The position numbers and the translations under genes are program-made. A stretch of 64,000 nucleotides of DNA from JBCBGF01 sp038526915 (GTDB lineage Bacteria > Pseudomonadota > Alphaproteobacteria > Rhodobacterales > Rhodobacteraceae), in assembly GCA_038526915.1 (NCBI GenBank), contig JBCBGF010000001.1, positions 1,064,272 through 1,128,271 on the forward strand, given 5' to 3'. Under the pieces are notes generated by a model, which did no database searches, had not been told where the DNA came from, and was given only the letters and a program-made list of their open reading frames with translations. This document shows positions 25,113 to 34,765 of this stretch, in pieces (the stretch's first letter is position 1; every line of letters begins with the position of its first letter).

Positions 25113-26282
25113 ATGAAGACCGAAGTCGCAATTATCGGGGGCGGCCCGTCCGGGCTCCTGCTCTCGCAACTTCTCAACAAGGCGGGCATCGCGACGGTCG
25201 TTCTCGAACGTGCCAGCCGCGTCCATGTCTTGTCCAGGATACGCGCTGGCGTTTTGGAGGCCGGAACTGTCGCCATGCTGCAAAAGGCTGGTGTGGCGGA
25301 TCGTGTGGCGCGAGACGGCCAGGCCCATGCCGGCTGCCATCTGACCGACGACGACCTGATGCTTCGGGTCGATTTCCAAGACCTGACAGGCAAGTCGGTT
25401 ATGGTGTACGGCCAAACCGAAGTCACAGCCGATCTCTATGCGGCCCAAGACAATATGGGCACGACCATTCTTCACGAGGTGGAGGATATGGTCGTCCAGG
25501 GCGCTGACTCGCTCAAACCTACTGTGGAGTTCACGCATGCAGGCGAACGCAAACAGGTGGCATGTGCCTTTGTTGCGGGCTGCGACGGGTTCCACGGGGT
25601 CAGCCGCAAAACGATACCGGAACACAAACGGCGCACATTCGAACGCGTCTATCCATTTGGCTGGCTTGGGGTTTTATCCAAGACGAAACCGGCGCATGAA
25701 GAGTTGATCTATGCAAACTCGGCCAGTGGCTTTGCCCTTGCATCGATGCGCAGCGACCAGCTGAGCCGCTACTACGTGCAGGTTCCTTTGACGGACAAAG
25801 TGGATGAATGGAGCGATGACCGCTTTTGGGATCGGCTTCACGCCTCCCTGCCCGCAACCGTTGCGGCCTCGCTGGAAACCGGTCCGTCTATCGAGAAATC
25901 AATTGCCCCCTTGCGATCCTTTGTGAGCGAACCTTTGCGCTGGGGCCGTCTCTTCCTGGTGGGCGATGCCGCGCATATCGTTCCGCCAACCGGTGCCAAG
26001 GGCCTCAACCTCGCGGTGTCCGATGTCTTCTACCTGCATCAGGCGTTGATCGACGCGTTGCGTAACAACGACGAAACGGGGATTGATCGCTATTCGGATC
26101 GCGCCCTCGCCCGGATCTGGAAAGCGATGCGCTTTAGCTGGCAGATGACAACCATGCTGCATCAGTTCGCGGGGGAAGACACGTTTGCCGCACAAATGCG
26201 GAAAGCATCGCTGGACCATCTGGCAAAGTCAGAGACCGCGCGACGTGACTTTGCTGAGAACTATGTCGGGCTTCCCTTTTAG
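25113..26282 (+). CDS. pobA: 4-hydroxybenzoate 3-monooxygenase
   Basis: 389 aa from ATG 25113 (RBS GGGAGGGG). A flavoprotein hydroxylase converting 4-hydroxybenzoate to protocatechuate with NADPH. Rossmann GGGPSG near the N-terminus, the RIRAGVLE substrate loop, DG motif in GCDGFHGVSR, and FAD-ribityl GDAAHIVPPTGAKGLNLA. Length equals the known enzyme (~390). No protocatechuate-degradation gene or LysR/PobR regulator is adjacent, so it is a lone pathway gene here. Divergent from the methylglyoxal-synthase fusion. Confidence 0.95.
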   Translation: MKTEVAIIGGGPSGLLLSQLLNKAGIATVVLERASRVHVLSRIRAGVLEAGTVAMLQKAGVADRVARDGQAHAGCHLTDDDLMLRVDFQDLTGKSVMVYGQTEVTADLYAAQDNMGTTILHEVEDMVVQGADSLKPTVEFTHAGERKQVACAFVAGCDGFHGVSRKTIPEHKRRTFERVYPFGWLGVLSKTKPAHEELIYANSASGFALASMRSDQLSRYYVQVPLTDKVDEWSDDRFWDRLHASLPATVAASLETGPSIEKSIAPLRSFVSEPLRWGRLFLVGDAAHIVPPTGAKGLNLAVSDVFYLHQALIDALRNNDETGIDRYSDRALARIWKAMRFSWQMTTMLHQFAGEDTFAAQMRKASLDHLAKSETARRDFAENYVGLPF

Positions 26283-26452
26283 CAGGGCGGCGCTTCATCG
26301 CGGGATGCACTCCGCGCATCCTGAAAGAGTACAGCCAACGGAACCGTCCGCACCCACGTTAACGACAAGTCCAGCACGAGACATACGCTGACCTGTCACC
26401 CCATCAATGCGCGCTATTGGTCACCCGTAGGTTTCGGGCGTCCGCCTGCGTC

Positions 26453-29400
26453 CTACTCCGCCGCCACACCCTGCGGCAGATCGCGCGGCTCCGGCGCTGC
26501 GCGCAGAACCAGTCGCAGAAGAGGGGGCACCGTCAACAGTGTCAGAAACGCCGACATCGCCAGCCCGCCCACGACAACCGCGCCAAGCCCGCGATACAAC
26601 TCCGACCCCGCGCCGGGGAAGAGTACAAGCGGCAGCATCCCGAACACCGACGTCAGCGTCGACATGAAGATCGGGCGGATACGGTTGCGCGTCGCCTCTT
26701 CAATCGCCTCAACTGGGCTCAGACCGTCTTCGCGCAAGAGATAGAGCGACTGATGCACGATCAGGATGGCGTTGTTCACCACAATGCCCACAAGGATGAC
26801 GAACCCCAATAACGTCAGCATATCCAGCGGTTGCGTCTGAAACATGTTCAACAAGGCCAGCCCGCCAACACCCCCTGCGGCTGCGATGGGGACCGAGATC
26901 ATCACCACAAGCGGCAGAATGAAGCTCTCAAACAGGATCGCCATCACGAGAAACACGATGATCAGCGCGACGGCCAAATTGATCTGGATCGCCGTCCAGG
27001 TTTGCGAAAGCTGGTCGGCGGTGCCAGAGACCGACAAACGGACGCCGGGCGGCAGACCGCGCTCTTCCAGGGCGGCAATCACCTCGGTCTCGATCAACTC
27101 AACCGCGGCTTCGAGCGGGAGGGCGTCGGACGGTCTGACCTCAAGCGTCACTGTGCGAAGCCGCTCTAGGTGCCGGATCTCCGTGGGGCCAGCCGTTACG
27201 CGGATCTCAGCCAACTCTGAAGCTGGAATGATCTGACCCGACGGGGTCAGCACGGGGAAGGCCCCCACATCCTGCGTCCGCAATCCGGTGAGTGCCCCGT
27301 TACCGCCTTTAAGCGTCAGGTCAATCCGCCGGTTCCCCACATTGATCTCGGCCACGCGCACGCCGTCATTGTAGGCATCAACGGTGGTCGCCAGCGCCTC
27401 GGTCGTCAGGCCGGCATCGGCCAGACGCACGCGGTCGGGGATAAGCCGCACCTCTGGTGCGCCAAGCTCAAGCCCCGGGATCGGTCTGAACTGATGTCCT
27501 TCGGAGCGGGGCAGAAGTTGGCTCACAATCCCCGCGGCCTGACCGGCCACACCCAGAATTTCCTCCAACTCTTCGCCCGAGACATTCAGCTCAATCGTGC
27601 GCCCACCGCCCACGCCACGGCCAAAGAGCGAGGGTTGTGTCATAAAGCCGAACGTGCCGGGTTCGGCAAAGATCGGGCGGGAAAGGATCGGAATGACTTC
27701 GCCGACGCGGGATCCGTCCACGGCGGCCGCGCCGACGAAGCTGTTGCCCGGGGTGGCGACGAAAAAGAAACTCTCCAACGCGGGCTGCCCGTCTTCGGTT
27801 TCGGTGTTAGGCCGCGCTTCCCACATGGGCTGTGCAACCGCTTCGATCCGCTGTGCAATCGTCTCGGTCGTTTCCAGGTTATAGCCCGGCGGTGGGATCA
27901 ACAGGCCAAAGACGAGGTTTCTGTTACCCTCGGGCAGGTATTCCAGCTTGGGCAGGAAGGTCCACGCCGCGACAGCAGCCCCAAACCCGATCCCGGCCAC
28001 CATCAACAGCCCCGCGGCCCGGAACCGTACCGTCAGCCGGACGTAAGCCATGACCAACGCCTTGAAGCCCCGCGCAAGATGATCGATCCCCGGAAGGGGC
28101 AGGGAACCACTTGTATCGCGCGACAACAGCCGGCTCGACAGGGCAGGGATCACGGTAACCGCCACCACGAGCGACAGCAGGACCGAGACCGAGATTGCAA
28201 CGGCGATATCGCGGAACAGCTGGCCCGCCTCAAGCTCCATCACCAGGATCGGGATGAACACCATGACGGTCGTCAGGGCCGACACCAGAATGGCGCCCCA
28301 GACCTGCTTCGCCCCCGCATACGCGGCCTCACGCCGGGACATGCCTTGTTCACGCAAGCGGTAGATGTTTTCTAGGACGACGATTGCGGCATCGACGATC
28401 ATGCCGATGGCAAAGGCAATCCCGGCCAGCGATATGACATTCAGCGTGCGCCCGGTTGCGGCCATCGCCACAAAGGTGGCCACGATGGAGACGGGGATCG
28501 CCATGGAGATGACGAGGGTGGCGCGCGGGCTGCGCAGGAACAGCAAAAGGATCGTCGCTGCCAACAGGCCCCCGATCCAGATGTTCTGCGTCACCAGATC
28601 GATGGCCCCTTCAATATAGACCGTTTCGTCATAGACCTGTTCCAAAAGCAAACCCTGATCGGCGACAGGGCCATCGGACAGCTCTTGCAGGGTGACCTTC
28701 ACCTCTTCCATCGTGGCGATCACATTGGCGCCCTGCTCACGCACGATGTTAAAGGCCAGCGCCGGTTCGCCCCGGAACCGCAGGCGGGCGGTTGGTTCTT
28801 TGTAGGCAAAGGCCACCTCGGCCACATCGGCCACGCGCACACGGCCCAGCGGGCCGGACTGCCCCAACGCCTCGCTGCGCAGCACAACGCTTTCAATGGT
28901 CTGGATCGTGTTCAGATTCCCGTCAGCACGCACGACGTAGCGCCGCTTGCCTTCATCCACGTCACCCGCCGACACGCTGACATTCTCGGATCGCAGGCGC
29001 GACACGACTTGGGGAATGGTCAGTCCGAAACGGGCCAGCTCTTCTGGCTGGATTACAATCTGCAACTCGCGCGACACACCGCCAAATACGTTGACCGTCG
29101 ACACCCCGTCGATCCGTTCAAGCCGTTCCTTGACGATATCTTCCATGAAGTCGCCGTACTCGGGCAGGGCCCGTGTATTGCCGTCTGCTGCCCGGGCAAT
29201 GACCCAAGCGATGGGGCTGTCGTCTGAGCCCGAGGTGTTCAGACGCGGCTCCCCCGCTTCGGCCGGGTAGCCGCCGACGCGATCCAGGCGGTTTGAGACC
29301 AGCAAAAGGATGTCGCCCATGTCCGAGCCGATGGCGAACTCAAGCGTGACCTCTGCCTCGCCCGTGCGCGCGCGGCTCGTCATGATTTGCAGGCCTTCCA

Positions 29401-29620
29401 GGCCACGAAACGCCTCTTCCTGCGGGTTGATGATCTCGCGCTCGACCTCCGCCGGGGCGGCACCAGGCCACGCCGTTTCCACCACGACAATCGGCTTTCG
29501 CACATCCGGTGCCAACTGGATCGGGATCCGCGTCAGCGCCAGGATCCCAAAGAGCACAGCCATCACCACAAGGGCAATGACGGCGATCGGGCGATCAATC
29601 GAAAAGCGGATCGGATCCAT
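26453..29620 (-). CDS. RND-type efflux permease (HAE1-like)
   Basis: 1055 aa inner-membrane transporter with the RND layout: one N-terminal helix, a large periplasmic loop, helices 2-7, a second loop and helices 8-12. Landmarks are MDPIRFSIDRP at the start, FLRSPRATLVISMAIP, and TM4 GMIVDAAIVVLENIY. The AcrB proton-relay pair Asp407-Asp408 is only half present (DA rather than DD), and the TM10 stretch GIVVNNAILIVHQ lacks the Lys940 equivalent. It is encoded 3 bases after its adaptor. Substrates (drugs, bile-like compounds, solvents) cannot be inferred. No outer-membrane channel gene is adjacent. Confidence 0.92.
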   Translation of the reverse strand: MDPIRFSIDRPIAVIALVVMAVLFGILALTRIPIQLAPDVRKPIVVVETAWPGAAPAEVEREIINPQEEAFRGLEGLQIMTSRARTGEAEVTLEFAIGSDMGDILLLVSNRLDRVGGYPAEAGEPRLNTSGSDDSPIAWVIARAADGNTRALPEYGDFMEDIVKERLERIDGVSTVNVFGGVSRELQIVIQPEELARFGLTIPQVVSRLRSENVSVSAGDVDEGKRRYVVRADGNLNTIQTIESVVLRSEALGQSGPLGRVRVADVAEVAFAYKEPTARLRFRGEPALAFNIVREQGANVIATMEEVKVTLQELSDGPVADQGLLLEQVYDETVYIEGAIDLVTQNIWIGGLLAATILLLFLRSPRATLVISMAIPVSIVATFVAMAATGRTLNVISLAGIAFAIGMIVDAAIVVLENIYRLREQGMSRREAAYAGAKQVWGAILVSALTTVMVFIPILVMELEAGQLFRDIAVAISVSVLLSLVVAVTVIPALSSRLLSRDTSGSLPLPGIDHLARGFKALVMAYVRLTVRFRAAGLLMVAGIGFGAAVAAWTFLPKLEYLPEGNRNLVFGLLIPPPGYNLETTETIAQRIEAVAQPMWEARPNTETEDGQPALESFFFVATPGNSFVGAAAVDGSRVGEVIPILSRPIFAEPGTFGFMTQPSLFGRGVGGGRTIELNVSGEELEEILGVAGQAAGIVSQLLPRSEGHQFRPIPGLELGAPEVRLIPDRVRLADAGLTTEALATTVDAYNDGVRVAEINVGNRRIDLTLKGGNGALTGLRTQDVGAFPVLTPSGQIIPASELAEIRVTAGPTEIRHLERLRTVTLEVRPSDALPLEAAVELIETEVIAALEERGLPPGVRLSVSGTADQLSQTWTAIQINLAVALIIVFLVMAILFESFILPLVVMISVPIAAAGGVGGLALLNMFQTQPLDMLTLLGFVILVGIVVNNAILIVHQSLYLLREDGLSPVEAIEEATRNRIRPIFMSTLTSVFGMLPLVLFPGAGSELYRGLGAVVVGGLAMSAFLTLLTVPPLLRLVLRAAPEPRDLPQGVAAE

Positions 29621-29623
29621 GGC

Positions 29624-30754
29624 CTAGCCCTCACTCGCGCTGTCAGAGGATGCACTGCTGCTCAGCGGCATTGGCGCAATGTCCTGCCCAGGGCGCAGCC
29701 GTTCATTGCCGCGCACCACCACTTCGTCGCCGGGCACCAGCCCACTGACAACCTCAAACGCATCGCCGATTGCCCTGTCGATTTCGATGATACGGGGCGC
29801 GGCCTTCCCGTCTTCATGCACAAAGACCTGCCACCCTTGCGCACTTTGAACCACCGCGTCTTTTGAGACCACGACGACCTCTTGCGCCGCGCTCACCGGC
29901 ACATCCAGGGCCACCGATTGCCCAACAGCCACCTGCGGCGCACCCTCCGCCAGTGTGAACCGCACTGGACGGGTGCGGGTCGACGAGAACTCTGTGGGCA
30001 GGATCGCCCGCAATTCCAGGCTCATAGCGCCGCCGGTATCGGTGCGTCCCGCAACCGTCTGGCCGGACTGCAACGCATCCACAAACCGCGACGGCACGTT
30101 GGCCTCCACCTCAAGTGCGCCGTTGTCGAGGATCCGGGCAATCGGCGCACCAGCGGCCACAAACTCACCAACCTCCGCCGTAACCTCCAGGATCGTCCCA
30201 TCGAACGGCGCCCTGACGACCGCATTGTCCAGGTCATATTGGGCGGCGCGCAACCCGGCGCGGGCCGCCGTGATACGCGCCTGCGCCTGCTGCAAATTCC
30301 CCAGGGCTTCCGCATATTCGCCGGCGCGATCGTCCAACTGTGATTGCGATACCGTCGCATTTGAAACCAGCGACCGCGTGCGTTCCAGAACCCGTTGCAA
30401 CCGGTCCGCGCGGGCTTGCGCTGCGGCGACACCGGCTTCGGCAATGATCAGTTCCGCTTCGGCCTGCTGCAGGTCAATCTCCAAGCGTTCGGTGTCAAGC
30501 TCGAACAGGACATCGCCTTGTTGGACAACGTCGCCTGCGCGGAGCGGGGCGGCCTCTGCCACACCCATGATGCGCACCGCGACATCGCTTTGCCGCCCAG
30601 CAACCACCTGGCCAAAGACAGAGACAGTCTCTGCAACGTCTCGGGTCGTCACCAGGTCAGTCGTGACGCTGGCGGGCCTGCCCTGCGCGACAACCGGGCT
30701 GGCAACGACGCTGAAAAGCGCTGTGATGAGAACGGCAAGGCTGGGTCTGATCAT
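29624..30754 (-). CDS. RND efflux periplasmic adaptor (membrane fusion protein)
   Basis: 376 aa from ATG 30754, chosen because it opens a clean signal peptide (MIRPSLAVLITALFS... ending at AQ); the frame to 30826 has none. Lipoyl halves flank a long coiled-coil hairpin (about residues 95-165, Ala/Gln/Arg-rich). Barrel and membrane-proximal domains follow, with a Ser-rich tail. It links the inner-membrane pump to an outer-membrane channel. Adaptor then pump, 3 bases apart, form an operon. Confidence 0.92.
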   Translation of the reverse strand: MIRPSLAVLITALFSVVASPVVAQGRPASVTTDLVTTRDVAETVSVFGQVVAGRQSDVAVRIMGVAEAAPLRAGDVVQQGDVLFELDTERLEIDLQQAEAELIIAEAGVAAAQARADRLQRVLERTRSLVSNATVSQSQLDDRAGEYAEALGNLQQAQARITAARAGLRAAQYDLDNAVVRAPFDGTILEVTAEVGEFVAAGAPIARILDNGALEVEANVPSRFVDALQSGQTVAGRTDTGGAMSLELRAILPTEFSSTRTRPVRFTLAEGAPQVAVGQSVALDVPVSAAQEVVVVSKDAVVQSAQGWQVFVHEDGKAAPRIIEIDRAIGDAFEVVSGLVPGDEVVVRGNERLRPGQDIAPMPLSSSASSDSASEG

Positions 30755-31037
30755 GATAAGTTCCCGATTTCCCCGTGAAACTAGGCCGATTTGTCCAGAA
30801 AACAGGGGATGCACAGGGATAGGCAAGGAAAACCGGGTCCTACGGCCGGCATCAGTGCAGTGTTCCTAGGCATTTGGCTGGAGTGCTGCGCATACGGCGT
30901 GTCGGTCGGAATACACTAGTGCGCGCGCAACCGAACGCGCTGCGGACTCGTGTCACCGATACCGGGGCTTGCAGTCCGCACGGTGAAGGCTGACACAACC
31001 AAGCTCTACCTCGTCGCATGCAAAGGATAAAACAGTC

Positions 31038-31655
31038 ATGGCCCGCCTCTCCGCGGAAACCCCTTTCGTTCACCCCGATTGCCAGATCACCGACAGCACC
31101 TTTGGCGCCTTCGTCGAGATCGGACGCGGCAGCCGGATCGCAAACGCGTACTTCGGCGACTATAGCTATTGCGACCGCTACGCCGACATTGCGAACGCGC
31201 AGATCGGCAAGTTCTGCAATATCGCCTCCTTCGCCCGCATTGGCGCAACGGATCATCCTTTGCACACTGCCTCGTGCCACCATTTCCTTTATCGCTCAGA
31301 CGATTACTGGGACGATGCTGAGACCGACGCCGCCTTCTTTGCCCATCGGAAATCCCGGATCGCAAAGATCGGGCACGACACATGGATCGGCGCAAGCGCC
31401 ATGATCAAGCCCGAGGTGACACTGGGACATGGGGCGGTGGTTGCTGCCGGGGCCGTCGTGACCAAAGATGTCGAACCCTACACCATCGTGGCGGGCACTC
31501 CGGCAAAGCCCATCCGCCCGCGGCAGCCGCCTGACATTGCCGAACGACTGATTGCGCTCGCGTGGTGGGATTGGTCCCACGCGGCGTTGCGCGCAGCGTT
31601 GAGTGACTTCAGAGAGCTCACTGCTGAAGAGTTTCTTGAAAAGTATGAGGCCTAG
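31038..31655 (+). CDS. Phosphonate-type hexapeptide acyltransferase
   Basis: 205 aa left-handed beta-helix acetyltransferase of the kind recurrent in phosphonate loci. Repeated hexads run from residue ~20 (DSTFGAFVEIGRGSRI) to VTLGHGAVVAAGAVVTKDVEPYTIVAGTPAKPIR, followed by a helical end WWDWSHAALRAAL. The catalytic His is likely in the GHDTWIGASA coil. It lies alone, ~2.2 kb before phnC1. A second homologue at 56027 has the same ending. Substrate unknown; aminoalkylphosphonate acetylation is an attractive but unproven idea. Confidence 0.8.
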   Translation: MARLSAETPFVHPDCQITDSTFGAFVEIGRGSRIANAYFGDYSYCDRYADIANAQIGKFCNIASFARIGATDHPLHTASCHHFLYRSDDYWDDAETDAAFFAHRKSRIAKIGHDTWIGASAMIKPEVTLGHGAVVAAGAVVTKDVEPYTIVAGTPAKPIRPRQPPDIAERLIALAWWDWSHAALRAALSDFRELTAEEFLEKYEA

Positions 31656-31816
31656 CCCTCCAGCGTCACCGTCCATTCGACGTCAGGTGACGGTCGGCAA
31701 AATTGAACCCAGGAATAACGAGCAAGCCAGATCATTCCTTGGAATTTGCCAGGCTCGCACGACGGAAACCCCTGCGAGGGCCGTTTAAGGAGGGCAACAA
31801 AGACCCAGGACTCAGC

Positions 31817-33256
31817 ATGAAACAAAGACGACACATACCCGCTACAGTCTTGGCGTCCGTGGTCGCTCTGTCCCTGGCCCAGCCAACAAGCGCTCAAAGC
31901 AATGCAACGGCGCTGCGCGATCTCTCCGGCCATCACGTGAACGAGGCGCAACTGAGAAGCGCGGTGGCCTCAAGAACTCTGACGTGGCTGACCGGGACAT
32001 CGGCAAACAACGATTACATGTCGGTCGGGCGCATGGCCAATTTCTTCGGCTTCGTCGCCCTTCGCGTGTCCAGCGGGCAAAGCCTCACACGCGCCCATGT
32101 CGCGCGAGATACGTTGGCCGTTCTCGAACCGAACCAGATCGACATACTGGTCACCCTGCTCGACGCCCAAACGGCACCGCATGCCGCCACTCAAGCGGCA
32201 CGCATTGAGATGAACCGCGCATTGGAGCGGCTCCTTGTGGGCGAGGATATCGCGCAGGCCGAGTTCCTGGCCCTCGGGCGCACCTACGGCGCCGCAGAAG
32301 CGGAACTTGGGCGCGTGATTGCGCAACACTTTGGGGATCTAGCGGCGACCCTCACCCCGGAACAGACAGAGCGGTTGGCAACGATCCGCGCCGCCCATGC
32401 CACCGGTCAGCCCGATCTCGTGCCCAGTACGCGTGGTCGTGCTCAGCTGCCTGATGTCGATCGTCAGGAACTCGTCAATCTGGCCGCGCGTTTCCTGAGC
32501 TGGACAACGGGGTCGCCCGAACTCAATGACTTTGAGGTCGTGGGCAAGCCAAGTCAGCACTTCGGATTTGTGAGCCTGCGGCTCGACTCTGGCCACGCTG
32601 TTCGGCGCGGTGCCGTGGCGCGTGAGGTTCTTGACCTGCTAACCCAGGACCAACAGGGCATGCTCGATGTCGCGGTTCGCCACAATACCAAGGCGTTTCC
32701 TGATTTCCTGACCGTGCGCGCCAACCTGATGCGCGCGTTGGAGGTCGCGTTGCAAGGCGAAGCGATTGATCGCGCCGCGACAGAGCGGCTGGGTTCCAAA
32801 GTGGGCGAGATCGAAGCATCGATGACTTGGGCGCAAGCAGAGGCGATGCTGAACGTGCGCGATGCGATGTCTTCCGATCAGCTGGACGCGCTGTTGGACA
32901 TGCGCGCAAAGTATATGGTGACAGAACAAGACGGCACAGCGCGCGATGCCGTTGACTTTGGGCGCCAGCTCTTCGCCCAGTGCGTTCTATGCCATGCGCC
33001 ATCCCGCGATAACGCGGTGGCGCCAAGCCTGAACGGTATCATTGGGCGCAAGATTGCGGCGGATGCCAGTTACGATCACTACTCGCCCGCCCTTCAACGC
33101 CTTGCCCAGTCTGAGGGAACCTGGACAGTCGACCTTCTGGACACATTTCTGCAATCGCCGCGATCGCTTGTGCCGGGAACGACGATGGGTTTCGACGGGC
33201 TCGGTTCCGGGCGCGACCGGGCGGCACTGATCGACTACCTTACAACACTCAATTGA
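31817..33256 (+). CDS. Secreted cytochrome c with tandem-duplicated N-terminal domain
   Basis: 479 aa from ATG 31817, with a signal peptide (cleavage likely after TSAQ, about residue 27). Two related domains of ~170 residues follow: the first starts near residue 52 (TLTWLTGTS, then FFGFVALRVSSG) and the second near 225 (LSWTTGS, then HFGFVSLRLDSG). The C-terminal ~100 residues are a c-type cytochrome: heme motif C389-V-L-C-H393 and a likely Met ligand in VPGTTMGF. Periplasmic electron transfer or sensing is likely; the duplicated domain is not recognised. No oxidoreductase partner is adjacent. Confidence 0.8.
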   Translation: MKQRRHIPATVLASVVALSLAQPTSAQSNATALRDLSGHHVNEAQLRSAVASRTLTWLTGTSANNDYMSVGRMANFFGFVALRVSSGQSLTRAHVARDTLAVLEPNQIDILVTLLDAQTAPHAATQAARIEMNRALERLLVGEDIAQAEFLALGRTYGAAEAELGRVIAQHFGDLAATLTPEQTERLATIRAAHATGQPDLVPSTRGRAQLPDVDRQELVNLAARFLSWTTGSPELNDFEVVGKPSQHFGFVSLRLDSGHAVRRGAVAREVLDLLTQDQQGMLDVAVRHNTKAFPDFLTVRANLMRALEVALQGEAIDRAATERLGSKVGEIEASMTWAQAEAMLNVRDAMSSDQLDALLDMRAKYMVTEQDGTARDAVDFGRQLFAQCVLCHAPSRDNAVAPSLNGIIGRKIAADASYDHYSPALQRLAQSEGTWTVDLLDTFLQSPRSLVPGTTMGFDGLGSGRDRAALIDYLTTLN

Positions 33257-33389
33257 GGGCAGACCATTTTGCTGGAGTGGCCGGCAAGTCTGATAAGTGG
33301 GCTGTCCGTAAATCATTCACCAGACGTGGACTGGCATTGCGGTGTTTGACTAGAAGTCGTTTAGCTTGGCCCGCATCACGCGCAAAACG

Positions 33390-33683
33390 TCAAGCAGGCC
33401 CTGAATAGGCGTCTTCCCAATGCTCGCCAATCGCCACGATGCAAGATGTGCCGTTGGCATAGTTCTGCACAATCATCCACTCGCGGTTGCTGCGCGTGAC
33501 CCAGACTTCCAAAGTCGTGTCAGGGTCGCGCAGCCCCATACCGTGGCGCTCCGCCCCAAGCACATCTTTTAGCAGCGCGGTCATGCGGGCACTGTCGTCG
33601 CAGCTGACATCGTCCATCTTGGCCTGCGCAAAAGACGGTGTGATGAGGCCGATAGACAAAACAAGGGTGAGCGTTCTCAACAT
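33390..33683 (-). CDS. Small secreted hypothetical protein
   Basis: 97 aa with a clear signal peptide (MLRTLTLVLSIGLITPSFA). The mature ~77 residues include two cysteines, near positions 28 and 81 (DDVSCDD and GTSCIVA), that could form a disulfide. The LEVWVTRSNREWMIV stretch looks like a beta hairpin. No family assigned. Convergent with the cytochrome gene. Confidence 0.7.
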   Translation of the reverse strand: MLRTLTLVLSIGLITPSFAQAKMDDVSCDDSARMTALLKDVLGAERHGMGLRDPDTTLEVWVTRSNREWMIVQNYANGTSCIVAIGEHWEDAYSGPA

Positions 33684-33799
33684 ATCCCAACGTTAGACTT
33701 GGCAGGCTGCGAATGTAACAGTTTAATGACGGTCTGTGGATAAAATTTCAAAGGACCTGTGTGCTGAAAAGGTCGAAACGGGCGCGCAGCAGTCCCTGG

Positions 33800-33821
33800 C
33801 TGTCACAAACTCGTCGTAAAA
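33800..33821 (+). promoter_or_regulatory. PHO box candidate before phnC1
   Basis: CTGTCAC then AAAC then TCGTCGT then AAAA: two half-sites with GTCA/GTCG cores 11 bases apart. First half matches the consensus CTGTCAT at 6 of 7, second at 5 of 7. It lies 78 bases before the phnC1 ATG, a normal place for PhoB activation under phosphate starvation. Confidence 0.6.
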
Positions 33822-33898
33822 ACGCAGAAAAACTGAATCGAAAGCGTCATGTAAGTGTTGTCTTGAGGTTCTAATTGCCCCTTCGACACGGGGGCAAA

Positions 33899-34708
33899 AT
33901 GCTAGAAATCAGCGCGCTAACCAAGCGGTTCGGGGAAAACACAGCCGTGGATGCGGCGAATATTTCTGTGGCCGAGCCGACGATGATTGGGATCATCGGA
34001 CGATCCGGTGCGGGAAAATCCACGCTTTTGCGGATGATCAATCGGCTGAGCGATGCGACGAGTGGTACGGTGGTCTTTCAGGGCGAGGAAGTCACCGCCC
34101 TGCGCGGCGCAGCCAAGCGAAACTGGCAATCGCGCTGTGCAATGATCTTTCAGCAATTCAATCTCGTCCCGCGTCTCGATGTGGTGTCGAACGTGCTGCA
34201 CGGCACGCTGAACAAGCGCTCGACCTTCGCCACGATGTTCAATCTGTATCCACAGGCGGACATCCACAAAGCGATAGAAATACTCGACCGCCTCGGGATT
34301 GCCGAACAAGCACCCAAACGTGCCGAAGCGTTGTCGGGCGGCCAGCAGCAGCGTGTCGCTATTGCCCGTGCGCTGATGCAAGACCCCAACATCATCCTCG
34401 CGGATGAGCCGATTGCCTCGCTCGATCCGATGAATGCGCAGGTGGTGATGCAATCGCTGCGCGACATCCACGAAGAAGACGGGCGTATGGTGATCGCCAA
34501 CCTCCACACACTGGATACCGCACGGCGGTACTGTGACCGCGTTATCGGGATGCGCGACGGGCGGATCGTGTTCGATGGAACGCCGGCCCAACTGACAACC
34601 GGCGTGGCGCGCGACATCTACGGCGCCGGCGCGGACTTTTCCGAAGCCGCCACCTCGACCGAAATCGAAACACTGGACAGGTCGGAAGCCCAAGACGCCT
34701 ACGCCTGA
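33899..34708 (+). CDS. phnC: Phosphonate ABC transporter ATP-binding protein
   Basis: 269 aa from ATG 33899 (the frame to 33875 has no RBS). Walker A GRSGAGKST, Q-loop FQQFNLV, signature LSGGQQQR, Walker B ILADEP and switch His in NLHTLD. It energises uptake through PhnE with PhnD as binding protein. First gene of phnC-D-E-E, downstream of a PHO box. An extended C-terminal tail (SEAATSTEIETLDRSEAQ) is not part of the nucleotide fold. Substrate range cannot be read from it. Confidence 0.94.
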   Translation: MLEISALTKRFGENTAVDAANISVAEPTMIGIIGRSGAGKSTLLRMINRLSDATSGTVVFQGEEVTALRGAAKRNWQSRCAMIFQQFNLVPRLDVVSNVLHGTLNKRSTFATMFNLYPQADIHKAIEILDRLGIAEQAPKRAEALSGGQQQRVAIARALMQDPNIILADEPIASLDPMNAQVVMQSLRDIHEEDGRMVIANLHTLDTARRYCDRVIGMRDGRIVFDGTPAQLTTGVARDIYGAGADFSEAATSTEIETLDRSEAQDAYA

Positions 34709-34765
34709 CCCAGCTGCCACCCGCGTCGATCGCGGGCCACCTTCATCAACCCAACGGAGAAGACG

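Noticed and set aside
33735..33743. TGTGGATAA, a perfect DnaA-box match
   Set aside because: Only one copy, in a normal intergenic space without other boxes, dnaA/dnaN or an AT-rich unwinding region; not evidence for an origin.
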